A stretch of 64,000 bases of DNA, taken from the NCBI RefSeq assembly GCF_001667505.1, contig NZ_LZHZ01000076.1:62001-126000 (forward strand), in the 5' to 3' direction. The position numbers and the translations under genes are program-made. The notes under the pieces are model-generated. The model did no database searches. It saw only the letters and a list, made by a program, of their open reading frames with translations, and was not told the origin of the DNA. Shown here in pieces: positions 58,745 through 64,000 of this stretch (position 1 is the stretch's first letter; every line of letters starts with the position of its first letter). The stretch comes from Mycobacterium sp. ACS1612 (lineage in GTDB: Bacteria > Actinomycetota > Actinomycetes > Mycobacteriales > Mycobacteriaceae).

Positions 58745-60402
58745 GGCGCCAGCCACGCGTCATGCAGTACGGGCTCCCCCTCCGACGGCTCGATCCAGAC
58801 GTCCTGCAGCCGCTTCTTCGCCACCAGCCGGGTGGTCTGCGGGTACAGACCGAGGTGATAGGCGTTCTGTGCGACGAGCTGCTGCACCTGACCGTAGAAG
58901 TGCTGTTGCTGTTCCGGGTCGTTGGATGCCGCGACCTGACGCAGGGGCGCGTCGATGGCCGGGTTCGATACCCACGACATGTTGTTGCCGGGAGCGAGGT
59001 TCAGCGAATCGGTCGAGTAGACGATCGAAAGCACCAACGGCGTCGGGCTGTTCCAATACGCGCCCGTAAGGCCCTCGTAGGCGTCTTTGTTCGTGAACGC
59101 GGCGAAGTACTGGTCCTGGGGAATCGGCTTGAGGACGACGTTGAAGCCGATCTCCTTTTCCGCTGCCTGGATGTCCTGGAGCAACGTCACATCCGTCGGC
59201 GGGGTGTCGCCTGGGTCAGACGAGTAGATGAACGTCGCGCTGAGTTGCTTACCGTCCTTGGTGCGGTAACCATCCTTGTCCCGTTGTGTCCAACCGGCGG
59301 CGTCGAGCAACTGATTGGCCTTCGCCTGATCATGCGCGTAGAAATCGCGCAGATCGTTCCTGAAGAACGGCGTCGTCGAGGACAACGGACCGGGTTCCCA
59401 GCTGAACACGCCGAGATAAGCGCTCTTGACCGCGGCTTCGGCATTGGAACCATGGATGAAGGCCTGCCGCACCGCGACATCGTCGAAGGGGAATCGAGTG
59501 GTGTTCAACGCGATTCCGTTGGGCAGGCCGGTGTGGCTGAACTCTTGCAGGGTCAGGTTCGGATCGGCCTTGAGCGCGGCGTTCTGCTGTGGCGGTGGGT
59601 TGAAGATGATGTCGGCGCCCTGGCCCTGAACCGCCGCGAACCGCACGGAGCCGTCCTCGAGGAATTTCCAACTGATGTGGTCGAGATAGGCGGGACCTTG
59701 GTGCTTAGCGTCGGCGGGCGCGGAGTTGTAGTCGGGGTTGCGGTCCAATTCGACGCTTTGGCCGTGCACCCATTCCTTGACGATGAACGGGCCTGTCCCG
59801 ACCGGTGATTGGCAGTTGGCGTCCAACCCGCGAGCCAGCGCCTTCGGTGACTCGATGCCGAAGAAGGCCTGCGAAATCACCTGAAGCAGCGCCGAATAGG
59901 GAGTTGACAGGGTCAGCTCGAACGTGGTCGGGTCGACCGCCCGCGAAGACTTGTAATACGGCTTGAGGTAGCCGGCGTCGGTGAGCGACTGCGTTGCGGG
60001 ATCGAGCATGTGCTCGAAGTTCGCCTTCACCGCCGCGGCGTCGAGCTGCGTGCCGTCGTGGAACTTCACGCCCTGCTTGATCTTGAAGGTGTAGACCAGA
60101 CCGTCCGGCGAGATGGTCCAAGAGTCCGCCAGCCAGGGCACGACCGTGCCGTCGCGCTTCTCGGATACCAGCGAGTCGAGGTACTGCCGCGCCACATAGG
60201 TCTGCGGCATGTCACCAAGATTGTGGGGATCCAGGCAGGTGGGCTCGCGATCGGTGCCGTAGACGATGGAGCCGCCGCTGACCGGCGCTCCACCAGCCGA
60301 CGACGTCCGGCCCGAATCGCTGCCGCCGCAGCCGGCGAGCACGAGGGTCGTCGCGAGCGCGATGACCAGGAGAGCACAAGGAGTATTTCGGTAAGCGGAC
60401 AT
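58741..60402 (-). CDS. Oligopeptide-type ABC importer substrate-binding lipoprotein
   Basis: A solute-binding protein of 553 residues in the SBP family 5 (DppA/OppA-like). The lipoprotein signal is MSAYRNTPCALLVIALATTLVLAGC with lipobox LAGC. Mature segments VYGTDREPTCLDPHN, VVPWLADSWTISPDGLVYTFKIKQGVKFHDG and SPVGTGPFIVKEW are diagnostic. The ligand is not predictable, but the operon suggests an organosulfur compound. ATG 60402 gives the best signal peptide; ATG 60420 would add six residues. It is the first gene of the eight-gene minus-strand operon that ends with cysNC. Confidence 0.9.
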   Translation of the reverse strand: MSAYRNTPCALLVIALATTLVLAGCGGSDSGRTSSAGGAPVSGGSIVYGTDREPTCLDPHNLGDMPQTYVARQYLDSLVSEKRDGTVVPWLADSWTISPDGLVYTFKIKQGVKFHDGTQLDAAAVKANFEHMLDPATQSLTDAGYLKPYYKSSRAVDPTTFELTLSTPYSALLQVISQAFFGIESPKALARGLDANCQSPVGTGPFIVKEWVHGQSVELDRNPDYNSAPADAKHQGPAYLDHISWKFLEDGSVRFAAVQGQGADIIFNPPPQQNAALKADPNLTLQEFSHTGLPNGIALNTTRFPFDDVAVRQAFIHGSNAEAAVKSAYLGVFSWEPGPLSSTTPFFRNDLRDFYAHDQAKANQLLDAAGWTQRDKDGYRTKDGKQLSATFIYSSDPGDTPPTDVTLLQDIQAAEKEIGFNVVLKPIPQDQYFAAFTNKDAYEGLTGAYWNSPTPLVLSIVYSTDSLNLAPGNNMSWVSNPAIDAPLRQVAASNDPEQQQHFYGQVQQLVAQNAYHLGLYPQTTRLVAKKRLQDVWIEPSEGEPVLHDAWLAP

Positions 60403-60480
60403 GGCTGGAGGATCTTTCATGCTGAATGGCGCCGCGTGGCTCGAGCCAGTTCGCCGCTGGAATATGACAGTGCGACGATG

Positions 60481-60501
60481 CCGCACTGCAGTTCAGTGCG
60501 G
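60481..60501. promoter_or_regulatory. Inverted repeat, candidate operator
   Basis: CCGCACTG and CAGTGCGG flank CAGTT: two perfect 8-base arms. It lies in the 211-base divergent region between the transporter operon and the plus-strand monooxygenase gene, 79 bases from the former start. Size and symmetry suit a dimeric repressor or LysR-type activator. No regulator gene is present in the window. Confidence 0.55.
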
Positions 60502-60573
60502 TAGCCATCAAATCGGCGCGATTCTTTCGGCGGTCCAGATAGGAAAGATCGACATTCCGATCCCGCTGATACA

Positions 60574-60588
60574 AACCGGTGACCGGTT
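60574..60588. promoter_or_regulatory. Palindrome, candidate operator
   Basis: AACCGGT-G-ACCGGTT is a perfect 15-base palindrome with a single central base, 25 bases before the start codon of the plus-strand monooxygenase gene. It is followed at 60591-60601 by a second small palindrome, CCCAC-G-GTGGG. This position would suit a repressor of the plus-strand arm. Confidence 0.5.
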
Positions 60589-60613
60589 GTCCCACGGTGG
60601 GCATCATTTCGCG

Positions 60614-62065
60614 GTGACCCGTGTGATTCGCTTCAACGCCTTCGACATGAACTGTGTCGCCCACCAGTCCCCCGGACTCTGGAAGCACCCCGAGGACCAG
60701 TCGTGGCGGTACAAGGACCTGCGCTATTGGACCGGGTTGGCCGAACTGTTGGAGCGGGGCCGCTTCGATGGCCTGTTCATCGCCGACGTGCTGGGAACGT
60801 ACGACGTGTACGGCGCCAGCGATGAGGCCGCGATCCGGCAGGCCGCCCAGATTCCCGTCAACGATCCGCTGTTGTTGGTATCGGCGATGGCTTTGGTGAC
60901 CGAGCACCTCGGTTTCGGCATCACCACCGGCACCGGCTTCGAGCACCCCTATCCGTTCGCGCGCAGGATGTCCACCCTCGACCACCTCACCAACGGCCGC
61001 ATCGGCTGGAACATCGTCACCGGCTACCTGCCCGCCGCCGCGCGCAACATGGGCCAGACCGACCAGCCCGCGCACGACGCCCGCTACGACCACGCCGATG
61101 AATATCTCGAGGTGCTCTACAAGCTGTGGGAGGGGTCCTGGGAGGACGACGCGGTGGTCCGCGACGTCGGCCGAGGCGTGTTCACCGACCCGGAGAAGGT
61201 CCACCACATCGGGCACGAGGGAACACATTTCAGTGTGCCCGGCGTGCACCTGTCGGAACCGTCGCCGCAACGCACGCCGGTGATCTATCAGGCCGGTTCG
61301 TCACCGCGCGGCGTACGCTTCGCCGCAGAGAACGCCGAGGCGATCTTCACCGCCTCGCCGACAAAGGCGCTGCTGCGCGAGACCGTCAGCACCATTCGGC
61401 AAGAGCTCGAAATCGCGGGGCGCGACCCCTATTCGGTGAAGATCTTCAACCTGTCGACCATCGTCACCGCCGCCACCGACGAGGAGGCGCACGCCAAGCA
61501 CGCCGAGTACCTGTCCTATGGCGACCCTGAGGGCGCACTTGTGTTCATGTCCGGCTGGATGGGCGTCGACCTGGCGCGCTACGGCCTCGACGAGCCGGTC
61601 GGAAACGTCGACTCCAACGCCATCCTGTCCGCGGTGGCCGCGTTCCAGTCGGCCGATCCGGACGGCCGCGAATGGGCCGTCCGCGATATCGCGGAGTGGG
61701 GCAAGATCGGCGGAATGGGCCCTCGCTTCGTGGGTTCGGGTGTGCGCGTGGCGGATACGTTGCAAGAGTGGGTCGACGAAACAGACGTCGACGGGTTCAA
61801 TCTGGCGTACGCGATCACCCCCGGCTCGTTTGCAGAATTCATCGATCATGTGGTACCGGTGTTGACCGAACGCGGAGCGTATCAGTCCACGTACTCACCG
61901 GGCACCTTGCGCAACAAGTTGCTCGGCAACGGAGATCGGCTACCGCAGGAGCATCGGGGATCGCGCTATCGGGTCGGCGGGCCCTCATCCACGATCGTCG
62001 ACCGGCCGTCGACGCTACCGTCGTCCTCGACTTCGACCGCATCACAGCCGACAAGGGGACGCTGA
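60614..62065 (+). CDS. NtaA/SnaA/DszA-family FMNH2-dependent monooxygenase
   Basis: A 483-residue luciferase-like monooxygenase, clearly paralogous to the product of 53930-55300: FNAFDMNCVAHQSPGLWKHP, FDGLFIADVLGTYDVYG, MSTLDHLTNGRIGWNIVTGYL and SPQRTPVIYQAGSSPRGVRF align nearly word for word. It carries a Ser/Thr-rich C-terminal tail that the paralogue lacks. GTG 60614 or 60623 fits the family start; the open frame upstream to ATG 60419 has poor codon usage and no homology. One base separates its stop from the ssuD start. Confidence 0.9.
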   Translation: MTRVIRFNAFDMNCVAHQSPGLWKHPEDQSWRYKDLRYWTGLAELLERGRFDGLFIADVLGTYDVYGASDEAAIRQAAQIPVNDPLLLVSAMALVTEHLGFGITTGTGFEHPYPFARRMSTLDHLTNGRIGWNIVTGYLPAAARNMGQTDQPAHDARYDHADEYLEVLYKLWEGSWEDDAVVRDVGRGVFTDPEKVHHIGHEGTHFSVPGVHLSEPSPQRTPVIYQAGSSPRGVRFAAENAEAIFTASPTKALLRETVSTIRQELEIAGRDPYSVKIFNLSTIVTAATDEEAHAKHAEYLSYGDPEGALVFMSGWMGVDLARYGLDEPVGNVDSNAILSAVAAFQSADPDGREWAVRDIAEWGKIGGMGPRFVGSGVRVADTLQEWVDETDVDGFNLAYAITPGSFAEFIDHVVPVLTERGAYQSTYSPGTLRNKLLGNGDRLPQEHRGSRYRVGGPSSTIVDRPSTLPSSSTSTASQPTRGR

Positions 62066-62066
62066 C

Positions 62067-63236
62067 ATGACGATCCAATTGCACTGGTTCCTACCGACTT
62101 ACGGCGACAGCAGGCTGATCGTCGGCGGCGGACACGGCACCCCCGCAGGCGCGGCGCACAGCGATCGTGACGCGTCGATCGACTATTTGGCTTCGATCGT
62201 GCGGGCGGCAGAATCGTTCGGTTTCACCGGTGCGTTGATCCCGACGGGTGCCTGGTGCGAGGACGCCTTCGTCACTGCGGCGTTGCTGGCCAGGGAGACC
62301 AGATCACTGGCGTTCCTGGTGGCGTTCCGGCCCGGCTTGGTCAGCCCGACGCTCTCGGCCCAGATGGCCGCCACATTCGCCCGCCACGCACCCGGCCGCA
62401 TCTTGCTCAACGTCGTGGTGGGCGGCGAGGCGCACGAACAGCGCGCGTTCGGTGACCACCTGGACAAGGACGGCCGTTACCACCGCTGCGACGAGTTCCT
62501 CGAGGTCGTCCGACGACTTTGGGACGGCGACACGGTTTCGCTGAACGGCGAACACATCCATGTCGAGGAGGCCTCCCTGGCCACCCTGCCGAACCCGGTC
62601 CCGCCCTTGTACTTCGGCGGCAGCTCTGCGGCAGCGGGCCCGGTGGCGGCACGACACGCCGACGTGTACCTGACGTGGGGTGAACCGCCCGCAGCGGTGC
62701 GCGAGAAGGTTGACTGGATCCGCGGCCTCGCGGAGCAGGAGGGCCGAACGGTGCGCTTCGGCATCCGGCTGCACACCATCTCGCGCGACAGCGCAGACGA
62801 GGCATGGCAGCAGGCGGACAAACTGATCGATGCGCTGGACGAGGAAACGGTCGCCAACGCGCAGAAGGGCCTGCACCGCAGCCAATCCGAAGGCCAGAAG
62901 CGGATGCTCGCGCTGCACGAACAACACCGGCGCGACGGCAGCTGGCATGACGCTCGCTCACTGGAGATCGCCCCCAATCTGTGGGCAGGTGTCGGCCTGG
63001 TGCGCGGTGGGGCCGGCACAGCGCTGGTGGGCAGCCACACCGAGGTCGCCGACCGGATCGCCGAATACACCGAGGTCGGTATCGACGAATTCATCTTCTC
63101 GGGCTACCCACATCTGGAGGAGCTGTACTGGTTCGGCGAAGGAGTTGTGCCGATCCTTCGTGAACGCGGGCTTTTCAAGGGCGAAGCGAGCACGACGGCG
63201 CCGGCGTCGATTCCGTTCCTCGGTTCATCCCGATGA
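62067..63236 (+). CDS. ssuD: Alkanesulfonate monooxygenase SsuD
   Basis: A 389-residue FMNH2-dependent luciferase-like enzyme that cleaves alkanesulfonates to sulfite and aldehyde. The SsuD pattern is clear: LHWFLPTYGDSRLIVGGG, IVRAAESFGFTGALIPTGAWCEDAF, FLVAFRPGLVSPTLSAQMAATFA, LLNVVVGGEAHEQRAFGD, TLPNPVPPLYFGGSSAAA and the C-terminal FIFSGYPHLEELYWFGEGVVPIL. It could desulfonate the product of the flanking oxygenases and release sulfite for SirA. No ssuABC or ssuE lies in the window. Its stop shares ATGA with the next gene. Confidence 0.93.
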   Translation: MTIQLHWFLPTYGDSRLIVGGGHGTPAGAAHSDRDASIDYLASIVRAAESFGFTGALIPTGAWCEDAFVTAALLARETRSLAFLVAFRPGLVSPTLSAQMAATFARHAPGRILLNVVVGGEAHEQRAFGDHLDKDGRYHRCDEFLEVVRRLWDGDTVSLNGEHIHVEEASLATLPNPVPPLYFGGSSAAAGPVAARHADVYLTWGEPPAAVREKVDWIRGLAEQEGRTVRFGIRLHTISRDSADEAWQQADKLIDALDEETVANAQKGLHRSQSEGQKRMLALHEQHRRDGSWHDARSLEIAPNLWAGVGLVRGGAGTALVGSHTEVADRIAEYTEVGIDEFIFSGYPHLEELYWFGEGVVPILRERGLFKGEASTTAPASIPFLGSSR

Positions 63237-64000
63237 CACGCATTGCGTCGCCTGACGACGCGCTCGAAGTCGCGGCGAAACTGGCCGCGGAGTTCGACGC
63301 CGAGGCCGCCGCGCGGGATGCCGACCGTCGGCTCCCGCACGATCAGGTGCAGTCACTGAAAGACTCTGGCCTGCTTGCAATTACGGTGCCAGCGCGATAC
63401 GGCGGCATCGCCGCGCCTGCGTCGGTGCTCGCCGAGGTGATCAGGTCGATCGCGCACGCCGACCCGTCGCTGGCCCAGATCCCGCACTCGCACTTCGTCT
63501 TCCTCGAGGCGCTGCGGCTGCAGGGCAGCGATCATCAGAAGTCCTTCTTCTACGACCTGGTGCGCTCCGGCGCCATGTTCGCCAACGCGCAATCCGAACG
63601 CGGACCCCACACCGTCGACGTCGACACCACCACGCTGGTCCGGCAACCGGGCGGCCACTACGTGTTGTCGGGGCGCAAGTTCTATTGCACTGGAGCACTT
63701 TTCGCCGACTGGGTGCTGGTGCGGGCGTCCTTGACGAACGGCTCGACGCCGCCTACCGCGTCGACACCAAAGGCCGTCGCCTTCGTCGCGCGGGACACCG
63801 ACGGACTCGAGATCGTGGACGACTGGGACGGTATGGGACAACGCACCACCGCATCGGGCACGGTGACGCTCGACGACATCGCGGTTCCGGTCGAACATGT
63901 GGTGGAGTTCTCACCCATCTTTTCCCGGCCCACGGTGTACGGTGCGCGGGCGCAGTTGTTGCACACCGCAATCGATGTCGGCATCGCGACGGGCGCGCTG
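63233..64000 (+). CDS. SfnB/DszC-like flavoprotein monooxygenase (3' end outside window)
   Basis: The first 256 residues of a second acyl-CoA-dehydrogenase-fold protein, beginning MTRIASPDDALEVAAKLA at ATG 63233. LLAITVPARYGGIAAPASVL, ADPSLAQIPHSHFVFLEAL, NAQSERGPHTVDVDTTTL, LSGRKFYCTGALFADW and DDWDGMGQRTTASGT match the SfnB/DszC branch and the paralogue at 52719-53933. It runs off the end of the window still open. Coupled to ssuD by ATGA, it completes the plus-strand arm of the organosulfur island. Confidence 0.88.
   Translation, partial: MTRIASPDDALEVAAKLAAEFDAEAAARDADRRLPHDQVQSLKDSGLLAITVPARYGGIAAPASVLAEVIRSIAHADPSLAQIPHSHFVFLEALRLQGSDHQKSFFYDLVRSGAMFANAQSERGPHTVDVDTTTLVRQPGGHYVLSGRKFYCTGALFADWVLVRASLTNGSTPPTASTPKAVAFVARDTDGLEIVDDWDGMGQRTTASGTVTLDDIAVPVEHVVEFSPIFSRPTVYGARAQLLHTAIDVGIATGAL

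Noticed and set aside
60419..60613. In-frame N-terminal extension of the plus-strand monooxygenase from ATG 60419, which has GGAGG seven bases upstream
   Set aside because: The 65 extra residues have low third-position GC, contain the candidate operators and have no counterpart in the paralogue. GTG 60614 matches the family start. The Shine-Dalgarno match is probably chance, but mapping the start would settle it.
1..64000. tRNA, rRNA, CRISPR arrays, transposases, integrases, phage genes, toxin-antitoxin pairs
   Set aside because: Looked for on both strands and found no convincing example.

Overview
The window comes from a high-GC actinobacterium and almost certainly from a rapidly growing mycobacterium (Mycolicibacterium-like). 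This rests on gene content and order: hrcA, then the mycobactin genes mbtH-G-F-E-D-C-T-B with divergent mbtA, then mbtI, hemW, the sirA-cysH-sirB sulfite/APS reduction operon, the subI-cysTWA sulfate importer and a GH15 trehalase. That order parallels the M. tuberculosis Rv2374c-Rv2402 block. A separate type II thioesterase (mbtT) and the accessory genes between the shared blocks point to a fast grower. No rRNA, tRNA, CRISPR array, insertion sequence or prophage was seen.

Layout. 1-1767: partial hrcA, an Rv2375-like gene and a DUF998 membrane protein. 1856-21057 (minus): the mycobactin assembly-line operon, every junction overlapping or touching. 21060-21115: the mbtB/mbtA divergent control region with two tandem IdeR-type boxes, then mbtA (plus). 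22888-29846: accessory genes (GH16 glucanase, MFS permease, PhzF-like isomerase, Ski2-like helicase, SnoaL-like protein, F420/flavin LLM oxidoreductase). 30291-31906: mbtI behind a third IdeR-type box, with a small ORF that looks like the tail of an ABC ATPase. 32039-34996: a small hypothetical, an ECF sigma/anti-sigma pair and hemW. 35027-39480: sirA-cysH-sirB behind a cysteine-rich leader peptide and attenuator-like RNA, then a beta-propeller lipoprotein. 39531-43865 (minus): subI-cysT-cysW-cysA behind a second cysteine-rich leader peptide, plus two very small membrane proteins. 43898-49905: FAD monooxygenase, trehalase, ANTAR-like protein, DUF1684 protein, a frameshifted 2-hydroxyacid dehydrogenase and an HD-domain protein. 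49934-64000: a two-armed organosulfur island. The minus arm runs from a peptide/opine-type ABC importer through an NtaA/DszA-like monooxygenase and an SfnB/DszC-like dehydrogenase directly into cysD-cysNC. The plus arm holds a paralogous monooxygenase, ssuD and a second SfnB/DszC-like gene cut by the window edge.

How the genes work together. One theme is iron: MbtI makes salicylate, MbtA loads it on MbtB, the PKS/NRPS line extends it, MbtG hydroxylates lysine, MbtH assists adenylation and MbtT edits, under IdeR-type control. The other theme is sulfur: sulfate uptake (SubI-CysTWA), activation (CysD-CysNC), reduction (CysH, SirA, with SirB making siroheme) and liberation of sulfite from organic sulfonates/sulfones. 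The most distinctive regulatory feature is a matched pair of leaderless polycysteine mini-ORFs in front of the reduction operon and the sulfate-import operon. Both are suited to sensing cysteine supply by ribosome stalling. Functions are inferred from sequence motifs, family knowledge and synteny; no database search was run.
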